Source of the DNA: an uncultured Bacteroidales bacterium
Lineage (GTDB): Bacteria; Bacteroidota; Bacteroidia; Bacteroidales; F082
NCBI GenBank assembly: GCA_937926515.1
Contig: CALAZZ010000047.1
Location: forward strand, 1-52,264
Direction: 5' to 3'
DNA length: 52,264 bases
The notes under the pieces were generated by a model. The model did no database searches. It had not been told where the DNA came from and saw only the letters and a program-made list of their open reading frames with translations. Shown one piece after another: positions 34,227 to 42,988 of this stretch; position 1 is the first letter of the stretch, and each line of letters opens with the position of its first letter. Both the position numbers and the translations under genes were made by a program.

Positions 34227-36163
34227 GAACAGAAAAGGATTTTTTAATTAAAGAGGTACTAAATCAAAGTCATAAACTGGACTTCAGTCCTGAAGTTTCA
34301 CGGAAACTTAGCCTTCTGCGCAAGGATCAAAATCATAATCCTGTTGTATTTGTAGGCGCGGGCACCTGCGGATTAGGTGCTGGTGCCAATGAAACCATTA
34401 AGAAAACCAAGGAATGGTTGGCAGCAAACGATGTTCAGGCCGAAGTGATACCTGTCGGTTGTATTGGACTGTGCTCATCCGAGCCGATTTTGGATATAAA
34501 AATACCGGGAAAGAAAAGATTATCTTTTGAAAAAGTTACAGGTGATAAGGTAGCAGATATTCTACAACATATTTTTAATGATCAGTTACCAGAACATCCG
34601 ATACTGGGCCAGTTTTACGAACAAAATGATCAACAGGACTGGAGGGATGTACAATATTTAAAGGATCATTTCTTTTTCAGGCCACAAAAGCGCATTGTGC
34701 TTGAAAATTGTGGTATTTGCAACCCGGTTAGCATAGATGAATATATAGCCAGGGGCGGTTACAGGGCTTATTTAAACGCCTTAAAAATATTTAGCAGAGC
34801 AGAACTTTGCGATTTTGTTGAGAAAAGCGGACTCAGGGGCCGTGGTGGTGGTGGCTTTCCAACAGGCAGAAAATGGAAATTTGCTCTGAATACAGAAGCA
34901 GATCAAAAATACCTAATATGCAATGCCGACGAAGGTGATCCGGGTGCATTTATGGATAGAGCAGTAATTGAAGGTGACCCACATAAGCTACTTGAAGGAA
35001 TGGCTATTGCTGCTTATGCTATCGGAGCCAGCAAGGCTTATGTATACATACGGGCAGAGTATCCGCTTGCCATTGAGAGGCTGGTGATTGCCATTGAGCA
35101 AGCCAAGGAATACGGACTTATTGGGAAAAATATTTTTGGCTCAGGAATTGACCTTGATATTGTCATTAAAAAAGGTGCCGGGGCGTTTGTTTGCGGTGAA
35201 GAAACGGCACTCATTCACAGCATTGAAGGCAAAAGAGGCATGCCACGTCCAAGACCACCATTTCCTGCCACAAGCGGTTTATTTGGTAAACCCACCATCA
35301 TTAACAACGTCGAATCATTGGCAAACCTGCCTACAATCATACGCAAAGGAGCCGATTGGTTCAGCGCTATGGGCACTGAAACCTCAAAAGGAACCAAGGT
35401 GTTTGCCCTTTCAGGTAAAATTACGCTTACAGGCCTCATAGAAATACCAATGGGAACCACCATAAGGGATATAATATTCAATATTGCCGGAGGTATACCC
35501 AACGGGAAAAAGTTTAAAGCCGTTCAAATGGGAGGTCCTTCGGGTGGATGTGTCACAGAGAAGAACCTGGACATTCCCGTAGACTACGAATCGTTGCTAA
35601 ATGTTGGCGCCATGATGGGATCAGGCGGCATGGTCGTCATGGATGAAGATACTTGTATGGTAGATGTGGCAAAGTTTTTTATGGATTTCATTCAGCGTGA
35701 AAGCTGTGGAAAATGCATACCATGTCGTGAAGGAACCCGAAGGATGCTCGAAATTTTAGAAAGCATTACATCCAAACCAAAAAACCGTGAAATACATGAG
35801 CCACTTGCAAGGTTCAAAGGGGTGCTTCAACTTGAAAATTTAGGTAAGGTTATCAAAGACACATCATTATGTGGCCTGGGCCAGACAGCACCCAATCCGG
35901 TCTTGAGCACACTCACCTGGTTTCGCGAGGAATACGAGGAGCATGTTTTTGACAAAAAATGTAGTGCGGGAGTATGTACAAATTTACGAGAGTACAGTAT
36001 TGATGTGGATAAGTGCACCGGTTGTACGATTTGTGCCAAAAAGTGTCCGACCAATGCTATTATTGGAGCTCGCAAACAAGCACATTTTATAATTGCTGAC
36101 AAATGTATCAGCTGTGGTGCTTGTGAAGAAGCCTGCAAGTTTGATGCAATTCTGGTGAACTAA
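34223..36163 (+). CDS. hydB: NADH/ferredoxin [FeFe]-hydrogenase, NuoF-like flavoprotein subunit
   Basis: Carries the FMN/NADH site of the hydrogenase. The 646-aa chain has an N-terminal thioredoxin-like region (GTCGLGAGA, then VGCIGLCSSEP). The NuoF core has the glycine-rich GLRGRGGGGFPTGRKW (about 204-218) and CNADEGDPGAFMDRAVIEGD. An SLBB domain and the [4Fe-4S] motif ESCGKCIPCREGTRRM follow. Two ferredoxin-type clusters close the chain (CTGCTICAKKCP and CISCGACEEACK). This architecture is that of HydB/HndC in electron-bifurcating enzymes, where oxidation of NADH and reduced ferredoxin together drives H2 formation. Confidence 0.95.
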   Translation: MRTEKDFLIKEVLNQSHKLDFSPEVSRKLSLLRKDQNHNPVVFVGAGTCGLGAGANETIKKTKEWLAANDVQAEVIPVGCIGLCSSEPILDIKIPGKKRLSFEKVTGDKVADILQHIFNDQLPEHPILGQFYEQNDQQDWRDVQYLKDHFFFRPQKRIVLENCGICNPVSIDEYIARGGYRAYLNALKIFSRAELCDFVEKSGLRGRGGGGFPTGRKWKFALNTEADQKYLICNADEGDPGAFMDRAVIEGDPHKLLEGMAIAAYAIGASKAYVYIRAEYPLAIERLVIAIEQAKEYGLIGKNIFGSGIDLDIVIKKGAGAFVCGEETALIHSIEGKRGMPRPRPPFPATSGLFGKPTIINNVESLANLPTIIRKGADWFSAMGTETSKGTKVFALSGKITLTGLIEIPMGTTIRDIIFNIAGGIPNGKKFKAVQMGGPSGGCVTEKNLDIPVDYESLLNVGAMMGSGGMVVMDEDTCMVDVAKFFMDFIQRESCGKCIPCREGTRRMLEILESITSKPKNREIHEPLARFKGVLQLENLGKVIKDTSLCGLGQTAPNPVLSTLTWFREEYEEHVFDKKCSAGVCTNLREYSIDVDKCTGCTICAKKCPTNAIIGARKQAHFIIADKCISCGACEEACKFDAILVN

Positions 36164-36198
36164 ATAGTGACTGTGAAAACAAATAAATTATAGCAAAG

Positions 36199-37920
36199 AT
36201 GAATCTCACAATTGAAGTTAATAACAACCGCATGTATGCCAATCAGGGCGATACCATCTTAGATGTTCTCAACAGGAACGGAATGAGTGTACCCACCTTA
36301 TGTCATATGAAAGGTTTGTTCCCAACAGGCTCATGCCGCATGTGTGTGGTTGAAGTGCATGGCCGGAAAAACCTGGTTACAGCCTGCTCAGAGCCTGTAA
36401 GCGATGGCATGAAGATCAGCACCCACTCTGCACGTGTAGTGGAATCGAGAAAAACCATTGTAGAACTGCTCCTTTCAAATCACCCTGATGACTGCCTTTA
36501 CTGTGAACGCAACGGGAATTGTGAGCTGCAGAAGCTTTCAGAAGATCTGAATGTGCGCGAGCGTAGAATTAGCGGACAAAAGAACAATTATAAACTGGAT
36601 GTTTCGAGTGCCAGTATTGTCCGTGATCCGGCAAAATGCATACTTTGCGGCCGTTGTGTCAGGGTGTGTGAGGAAATTGAGGCCGTTTCAGCAATTGAGT
36701 TTGTTGGAAGAGGAAGCAAAACATTTATTGACACTTCATTCAATCACGGACTGAACCTATCAAGCTGCGTTAATTGCGGACAATGCATCATGGTGTGTCC
36801 TACCGGTGCTCTAAAAGAAAAATCTCATCTAACTGAAACCAAGGACTACCTCAGTAATCCGGATAAGGTAACCATCATTCAATATGCCCCTTCCATTTCG
36901 GTAACCCTGGCGGAAGAGTTTGGCATAGCTCCGGGCACCAACATCATTGGCAAGATGAATGCTGCTTTGCGCAGAATAGGATTTGATTTTGTTTTTGATA
37001 CCTCTTTCTCGGCTGACCTTACCATTATGGAAGAAGCCTCGGAGCTGGTTGACCGGATCAAAAACGGAGGAACCCTGCCGATGATTACAAGCTGTTGTCC
37101 TGGATGGGTCAAGTATGCCGAAGGGTTTTATCATGATATGATACCTCATTTGTCCACATGCAAATCGCCACAGCAAATGATGGGTGCTATCGTAAAAAGC
37201 TATTTCGCCGATAAGGAAGGCATTGATCCTGAAAATATCTATTCGGTATCAGTAATGCCCTGTACTGCTAAGAAATTTGAACAGCAACGAGAAGAAATGA
37301 CGCATAATGGTATTTCTGATGTTGATGCTGTATTGACTACTCGTGAGCTTGCCCGGTTGATCCGACTTCATGGTATTGACATACATAAGCTTGAACCTGA
37401 AATAGCTGATTCTCCTCTTGGCACACGATCTTCTGCAGGTAAGATATTTGGTGCCTCGGGTGGTGTAATGGAAGCTGCAATACGGACAGCACATTATCTG
37501 ATTACTGGAAAGGACTTGGTGAAATTCCAGATAAATTCCGTACGTGGTTTTGAAGGCCGAAAGGAAGTAAGTGTTGCTATCGGTGATTTGGAAGTGGGAG
37601 TGGCAGTGGTAAGTGGTTTGAAGAATGCTGAAATATTGCTCGATGAAATTCGCAATGGTCGTTCAGATATACATTTTATTGAAGTAATGGCATGTCCGGG
37701 AGGATGTATAAATGGCGGAGGCCAACCTATTGGTGCTCAGGAAGATGCCATTAGGTCACGCATGGCAACCTTGTATGACATTGATGAAAAAGATGCCATA
37801 AAGGTATCACACAAGAATCCTTACATTATTGAGCTTTATGATAAGTTTCTTGGCAAACCACTGGGGCACAAGAGTCATGAACTCTTGCATACCCACTATC
37901 AGGCAAGGAATGTAAATTAA
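36199..37920 (+). CDS. hydA: [FeFe]-hydrogenase catalytic subunit
   Basis: Makes or consumes H2 at the H-cluster. The 573-aa chain has an N-terminal [2Fe-2S] domain (Cys35, 46, 49, 63). The His-Cys3 [4Fe-4S] site (His95, Cys99, 102, 108) and two ferredoxin clusters (Cys147-157 and Cys190-200) follow. All H-cluster motifs are intact: TSCCPGW with Cys299 (proton path) and Cys300, MPCTAKK with Cys355, and EVMACPGGC with Cys499 and Cys503. By chance the numbering equals that of clostridial CpI. With HydB and HydC it forms a group A bifurcating-type enzyme in the cytoplasm. It is expected to be fully active once matured by HydE, HydF and HydG. Confidence 0.97.
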   Translation: MNLTIEVNNNRMYANQGDTILDVLNRNGMSVPTLCHMKGLFPTGSCRMCVVEVHGRKNLVTACSEPVSDGMKISTHSARVVESRKTIVELLLSNHPDDCLYCERNGNCELQKLSEDLNVRERRISGQKNNYKLDVSSASIVRDPAKCILCGRCVRVCEEIEAVSAIEFVGRGSKTFIDTSFNHGLNLSSCVNCGQCIMVCPTGALKEKSHLTETKDYLSNPDKVTIIQYAPSISVTLAEEFGIAPGTNIIGKMNAALRRIGFDFVFDTSFSADLTIMEEASELVDRIKNGGTLPMITSCCPGWVKYAEGFYHDMIPHLSTCKSPQQMMGAIVKSYFADKEGIDPENIYSVSVMPCTAKKFEQQREEMTHNGISDVDAVLTTRELARLIRLHGIDIHKLEPEIADSPLGTRSSAGKIFGASGGVMEAAIRTAHYLITGKDLVKFQINSVRGFEGRKEVSVAIGDLEVGVAVVSGLKNAEILLDEIRNGRSDIHFIEVMACPGGCINGGGQPIGAQEDAIRSRMATLYDIDEKDAIKVSHKNPYIIELYDKFLGKPLGHKSHELLHTHYQARNVN

Positions 37921-37950
37921 TTTGACTATTAACAGTAACAAACTTTTGCA

Positions 37951-39936
37951 ATGGCACACAACAGCAGACATAAACAATTGGTATTCACCGTAAAGGATCG
38001 GTGCCGGGTTTGCTATACCTGTCTGCGCGAGTGCCCCGTCAAAGCCATAAAGATTATTAATGGACAAGCCATGGTGATCAGCGAACGATGCATAGGCTGT
38101 GGAAACTGTGTCAAAGTTTGCCGGCAAAAAGCCAAAACTTTCCTGAAACAAAATGATGAAGTTGATCAACTATTGCTAACCAACGCCCGCATTGCAGCGT
38201 GCCTTGCACCGAGCTTTCCTGCTGAATTTACAGAGATCGAGGATTATAAGGTTTTGGTTGGTATGCTTAAATCTCTTGGATTTGATTATGTTGTCGAAGT
38301 GGCTTTTGGTGCAGATCTGGTTGCAGCTGCTTATAAGGAGATGTATAGGAACAACAATGGGAAAGGCGTTATTACATCAGATTGTCCGGCCATTGTTTAT
38401 TATGTGGAGCATTATCAGCCCGAGCTGGTCGAAAACCTGGCCCCAATTGTTTCACCAATGGTAGCCCTCTCACGTATGATGAGAAAGAAGCACGGTGAAG
38501 ACCTGCAAATTGTATTTATAGGGCCATGCTATGCGAAAAAAGCTGAATCTGATGAGGTTAATTTTGCTTTATCATTTCAGGAATTGAGGGAACTCCTGGC
38601 CGAAAGAAATATTAAACCTGAAAATATTGAACCTATCGAATTTGATCCCCCACATGCGGGTAAAGGTTCCATTTTTCCTGTTACACACGGATTGTTGCAA
38701 AACATGAAAATAGAAGATGACATTACAAAAGGTGATGTTATTGTTGCCGAAGGCCGTGTTAATTTCAAGGAAGCTTTAGCTGAGTTTGCGCAAGGAGGAT
38801 TAAAAGCCCGTCATCTGGAGCTATTATGTTGTGAAGGATGCATTATGGGTCCGGGCATGTCAGATGAGGGGAAAAAATTCATGCGTCGTTCGAGCATTTC
38901 GAACTATGTGGCAGACAAGCTCCGCAACTTTGATGAAGAATCCTGGCAAGAGCAAATGGCCAAATGGGCTGACCTTGATCTTTCAACATATTTTACTCCT
39001 ATGGATCGGAGAACGCCTACACCAATGAACGATGAAATTGCCGAAGTGCTGAAAAATATGGGTAAACACACCGAACAAGACTACATGGACTGTGGAGCAT
39101 GTGGATATGATACCTGTATTGAACATGCCATTGCAGTTGTACAGGGTCTGGCTGAAGATGAAATGTGCTTGCCTTACACCATCGAACAATTACACAAATC
39201 AATAGAGAACCTGAATGTAACAAATATTGAATTGGCAACAGCAAGAGAAGCACTGAAACAATCAGAAAAACTGGCACATATGGGGCAGTTGTCAGCAGGT
39301 ATAGCACATGAAATTAACAACCCACTTGGCGTGATCACAATGTATAGCAATTTATTGCTGGATGAAATCAAGGATGAAACCACCAAACATGATCTAAAGC
39401 TCATTGTTGAACAGGCTGACCGGTGCAGAAAAATTGTTGGCGGATTGCTGAACTTTGCGCGTAAAAACCAGGTGAGGCTCACAGAAACCAGTTTGGAGCA
39501 ATTTGTGAATAAAAGCATTAAATCGATTATTGTACCCGAAAACATTTCTATTCAACTTGATGTTGAAATGAATGACCCCTATGTGTTTTTGGATCAGGAT
39601 CAAATGATGCAAGTGTTGACCAATTTGGAGAAGAATGCCATTGAAGCCATGGAAGATGGTGGGGAACTGAAAATTCAACTTAGAGAACATAATGGAGATG
39701 TGGAAGTTAACATAACCGACAGCGGAACTGGTATATCCGAAGAGAACATGGAGAAAGTATTTACACCTTTTTTCACCACAAAGGAAGTTGGTAAAGGTAC
39801 AGGCTTAGGCCTACCCTTATGCTATGGGATCGTAAAAATGCATAAGGGTAAAATAAATGTTCAATCTAATGATGATCCGGATCGTGGGGCTACTGGAACA
39901 ACATTTACAGTTCGATTGCCCCGAAACCCACAGTAA
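37951..39936 (+). CDS. histidine kinase fused to ferredoxin and H-cluster-like domains
   Basis: A 661-aa soluble putative redox or H2 sensor. In order: two [4Fe-4S] motifs (Cys18, 21, 24, 28; Cys47, 50, 53, 57); a hydrogenase large-subunit-like domain (80-325); an Fe-S domain with DCGACGYDTC (Cys381, 384, 389 and 406); a short coiled coil; and a kinase core with His453 (GIAHEINNPL), N-box around Asn562, ITDSGTGIS and GKGTGLGLPL. In the hydrogenase-like domain TSCCP is replaced by TSDCP (Asp144, Cys145), the second motif is GPCYAKK (Cys193), and the third is LLCCEGC (Cys293, 294, 297). The Fe-S ligands are thus retained but the proton-path Cys is not. No membrane segment is seen. It lies 30 bp after hydA, supporting a sensing role in hydrogenase control. 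Confidence 0.93.
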   Translation: MAHNSRHKQLVFTVKDRCRVCYTCLRECPVKAIKIINGQAMVISERCIGCGNCVKVCRQKAKTFLKQNDEVDQLLLTNARIAACLAPSFPAEFTEIEDYKVLVGMLKSLGFDYVVEVAFGADLVAAAYKEMYRNNNGKGVITSDCPAIVYYVEHYQPELVENLAPIVSPMVALSRMMRKKHGEDLQIVFIGPCYAKKAESDEVNFALSFQELRELLAERNIKPENIEPIEFDPPHAGKGSIFPVTHGLLQNMKIEDDITKGDVIVAEGRVNFKEALAEFAQGGLKARHLELLCCEGCIMGPGMSDEGKKFMRRSSISNYVADKLRNFDEESWQEQMAKWADLDLSTYFTPMDRRTPTPMNDEIAEVLKNMGKHTEQDYMDCGACGYDTCIEHAIAVVQGLAEDEMCLPYTIEQLHKSIENLNVTNIELATAREALKQSEKLAHMGQLSAGIAHEINNPLGVITMYSNLLLDEIKDETTKHDLKLIVEQADRCRKIVGGLLNFARKNQVRLTETSLEQFVNKSIKSIIVPENISIQLDVEMNDPYVFLDQDQMMQVLTNLEKNAIEAMEDGGELKIQLREHNGDVEVNITDSGTGISEENMEKVFTPFFTTKEVGKGTGLGLPLCYGIVKMHKGKINVQSNDDPDRGATGTTFTVRLPRNPQ

Positions 39937-39964
39937 ATTAAGAACTCAAAAAAAATGTAACGAA

Positions 39965-40360
39965 ATGAACAGCGAAAACAAATTGATTTTGATTGTGGAT
40001 GATGATGCAGATTATTTATTCCAGATGGAAAATATGGTGAAAGGACTGGGGTTCGATGTAATTACTGCTGAAAGTCAGGCCGATGCTGAGGCCATTTTGG
40101 AAGAGACCAAACCAGATCTGGCTATCTTTGATCTAATGATGGAGCAGGAAGACAGTGGTTTTATCCTGTCTTATAAAGCCAAAAGAAAACATCCTGATAT
40201 GCCTATCATAATCGCTTCAGCAGCAACTGCCGAAACAGGATTTACTTTTGATTTGTACAATGAAAACGACAAAAACTGGATTAAAGCAGATCTGTATCTT
40301 GAAAAAGGTATACGTGGTGATCAATTACACCGTGAAATCAATAAACTGTTGAAGCTTTAA
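39965..40360 (+). CDS. single-domain response regulator
   Basis: A 131-aa receiver without an output domain: acidic cluster LILIVDDDADY, phosphoacceptor Asp56 (LAIFDLMM), Ser85 in IIIASAATAE, and Lys114 in LYLEKGI. It follows the H-cluster-like kinase by 28 bp and is its most likely partner. The longer frame reaching back into the kinase gene is rejected because the MNSENKLILIV start fits a receiver fold and lies after the kinase stop. Confidence 0.9.
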   Translation: MNSENKLILIVDDDADYLFQMENMVKGLGFDVITAESQADAEAILEETKPDLAIFDLMMEQEDSGFILSYKAKRKHPDMPIIIASAATAETGFTFDLYNENDKNWIKADLYLEKGIRGDQLHREINKLLKL

Positions 40361-40415
40361 ATCCTTAAAACCGGATTTAATTCAATGGATACAAAACCAT
40401 AAAACAATAGAAGAG

Positions 40416-41537
40416 ATGGCAACACTTCAAGTACTTGTAGTAGATGATGAACCTGGCATCAGGTCTGGGATAAACCGCATATTAAACAATTACAGTGTTG
40501 GATATCCTTTTATGGACGAGGATTTTGATTTCGAACTTACTGATGCCGGTACCGGGGAAGAAGCAATAGAAATACTTAACAATAAGAAAATTGATGTGGT
40601 TTTGCTGGATAATAAATTACCCGGCATGGACGGCATCGAAGTGCTCGAACACATCAACAAACAGCAGTTGGATATGGCAGTGATGATGATCACTTCCTAT
40701 GCCTCGCTCGAACTGGCCATTAAAGCCACACGCAACGGGGCATACAATTTCATGCCCAAACCGTTTACGCCTCAGGAGCTGCGATCATCCATTGAAAATG
40801 TTGCAAAGCACTTATTTTTAAAGCGGATGACCCGTAAGATGCAGGAAGAGGGCAAACAGATTCGGTTCCAATTCTTGTCAGTACTTTCCCATGAACTTAA
40901 ATCGCCTATTAACGCTGTTGACGGATATTTAAAAATGTTGCAGGAAAGGCAGCTTGGCGACAAACTGGAAGATTATGACAGGATTATAGACCGTTCTCTC
41001 GTACGCCTCAAAGGAATGCGAAACCTCATTATGGACCTGCTCGACCTGACAAAAATTGAGTCAGGTAAGAAACAACGTCGTTTGCGTGATGTCGACCTGA
41101 CCGATATAGCCCAGATCGCTATTGATACCATGGAACCTCTTGCCATTCAAAAAGGAGTTAAAATCAAACTTACCTCTGAAGGCCATACAAACATATTGGC
41201 TGATAGCGATGAGATGGAGATTATTTTTAACAACCTGATTTCAAATGCTGTAAAATACAATGTTGAGGATGGTAAAGTGGATGTGACTATTTGTGATAAT
41301 AATTCCTCAATAGAAATAAAAGTAGTTGATACTGGCATAGGAATGAGTCAGGAGGAATGTGATCATATATTCCAGGATTTTGTTCGCATCAAAAGCAGTA
41401 AAACCAAAGACATTACCGGCAGCGGTCTGGGACTGTCCATCACAAAAAAAATGCTCGACCAATATAACAGTACTATAGAAGTGAAGAGTGAACCTGACAA
41501 AGGAAGTACTTTTACCATAACCATACCTCGCAACTAA
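40416..41537 (+). CDS. receiver-histidine kinase hybrid protein
   Basis: A 373-aa soluble protein with an N-terminal receiver (VLVVDDEP, Asp65 in VVLLDNKLPGMDG, Thr93, Lys115 in FMPKPF). A HisKA domain follows (His159 in LSVLSHELKSPIN) and then an ATPase domain (NNLISNAVKYN, VVDTGIGM, GSGLGLSITKK). It lacks a sensor domain and a DNA-binding domain. The order receiver-then-kinase suggests its kinase is controlled by phosphate received at its own N-terminus, making it a relay middle step. It is 55 bp after the second receiver gene and 5 bp before hydG. Confidence 0.93.
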   Translation: MATLQVLVVDDEPGIRSGINRILNNYSVGYPFMDEDFDFELTDAGTGEEAIEILNNKKIDVVLLDNKLPGMDGIEVLEHINKQQLDMAVMMITSYASLELAIKATRNGAYNFMPKPFTPQELRSSIENVAKHLFLKRMTRKMQEEGKQIRFQFLSVLSHELKSPINAVDGYLKMLQERQLGDKLEDYDRIIDRSLVRLKGMRNLIMDLLDLTKIESGKKQRRLRDVDLTDIAQIAIDTMEPLAIQKGVKIKLTSEGHTNILADSDEMEIIFNNLISNAVKYNVEDGKVDVTICDNNSSIEIKVVDTGIGMSQEECDHIFQDFVRIKSSKTKDITGSGLGLSITKKMLDQYNSTIEVKSEPDKGSTFTITIPRN

Positions 41538-41542
41538 ATACA

Positions 41543-42973
41543 ATGAAATTCAAACCTGAAAAATATAAACTGGCAGATGTTTCCATGCAAGCCTTTATTG
41601 ACGAGGAGGAGATTTGGGATTATATCAAACTGGCAACCGACCCTACTAAGTCGCAGGTTGAAAGGGTAATTCAAAAATCACTAGACAAAAACCGCTTAAG
41701 TCTTGCTGAAACAGCCATTTTGCTCAATGCCACCGACCCCGAAATGATTGATATGATCAAGCAGGGAGCACGCCGTCTCAAGGAGCAAATTTATGGTAAA
41801 CGAATAGTTTTGTTTGCTCCTTTATATGTGGGTAACTATTGCTCAAACAACTGCAGGTACTGCGGCTTCAAAGCCTCAAACAAGCAAGCCATACGCAAAA
41901 CCTTAACCAAAGATGAACTCATTGCAAATGTGAAAGCACTTGAAGAACATGGACAGAAACGATTGATTCTTGTTTTTGGAGAACACCGCATCTATTCAGC
42001 TGATTTCATTGCCGATATTGTTCGAACGGTGTATGGGGTTAAGAAGAACCATGGCGAGATCAGACGGGTGAATATAAATGCTGCTCCTTTTGATGTTGAA
42101 GGCTTCAAAACAATTGGCGATGCCGGTATTGGAACATACCAGATCTTCCAGGAAACCTATCACCCCGGCACTTATGCCAAATGCCATGAATCAGGAAAAA
42201 AAGCGGATTATAATTGGAGGCTCACATCCCTGGATCGTGCAATGGAAGCAGGCATTGATGATGTTGGCATAGGTGCTTTGTTCGGGCTTTATGACTGGCG
42301 CTTTGAAGTACTGGGTTTGCTCAGGCATGTTAACCACCTCGAAGCCTGTTATAATGTTGGTCCACACACCATATCCTTTCCACGAATTCAGGATGCATCA
42401 GAGTATGACCTCGATGGACAATATCAGGTTACTGATGAGGAGTTTACCAGGCTGGTTGCGATTCTTCGACTCGCTGTTCCATATACCGGGTTAATTTTAA
42501 CTGCACGTGAACCCCGCGAAATACGAGATGAGGTATTGGCATTTGGATGTTCTCAAATTGATGCCGGCACAAAGCTTGAAATTGGTGCTTATGCCGAAGA
42601 TCCACATGTGGATCAGAACCTGAATAAAGAACAATTTAAGATTAATGATGACCGCACACTAAATGAAGTAATTGATGAATTGCTTGATGCAGATTATTTG
42701 CCTTCATTTTGTACGGCATGTTATCGTAAGGGACGAACAGGCCAGCATTTCATGGAGTTCAGTGTACCAGGGTTCATTAAAAAGTTTTGTGCCCCCAATG
42801 CCATATTGACTCTTGCAGAGTATATTGTGGACTATGCCACTCCCGCAACAGCGAGCAAAGGGTGGCAAGTCATTGAACGTAGTCTTAACGAAATGGACAA
42901 GGTCAAATATGAGGGCGAAGTGCGCAAACGCATAGATAGAATAAAAAATGGTGAACGTGACCTGTACTTTTAA
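41543..42973 (+). CDS. hydG: [FeFe]-hydrogenase maturase HydG (radical SAM tyrosine lyase)
   Basis: HydG splits tyrosine to give the CO and CN ligands of the H-cluster. The 476-aa chain has the radical SAM motif CSNNCRYC (Cys100, 104, 107). The HydG-specific C-terminal cluster CX2CX22C is also present (Cys390, 393, 416), which distinguishes it from ThiH. Core segments IFQETYHPGTYAKCHESGKK and DVGIGALFGLYDWRFEVL agree. It is translated 5 bp after the hybrid kinase. Confidence 0.97.
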   Translation: MKFKPEKYKLADVSMQAFIDEEEIWDYIKLATDPTKSQVERVIQKSLDKNRLSLAETAILLNATDPEMIDMIKQGARRLKEQIYGKRIVLFAPLYVGNYCSNNCRYCGFKASNKQAIRKTLTKDELIANVKALEEHGQKRLILVFGEHRIYSADFIADIVRTVYGVKKNHGEIRRVNINAAPFDVEGFKTIGDAGIGTYQIFQETYHPGTYAKCHESGKKADYNWRLTSLDRAMEAGIDDVGIGALFGLYDWRFEVLGLLRHVNHLEACYNVGPHTISFPRIQDASEYDLDGQYQVTDEEFTRLVAILRLAVPYTGLILTAREPREIRDEVLAFGCSQIDAGTKLEIGAYAEDPHVDQNLNKEQFKINDDRTLNEVIDELLDADYLPSFCTACYRKGRTGQHFMEFSVPGFIKKFCAPNAILTLAEYIVDYATPATASKGWQVIERSLNEMDKVKYEGEVRKRIDRIKNGERDLYF

Positions 42974-42988
42974 CTGCCAATTTGAATA

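Noticed and set aside
34223..36163. Reading hydCBA as complex I (NuoEFG)
   Set aside because: The third subunit has all H-cluster motifs of an [FeFe]-hydrogenase, HydG and HydF are in the same operon, and no other nuo genes are present.
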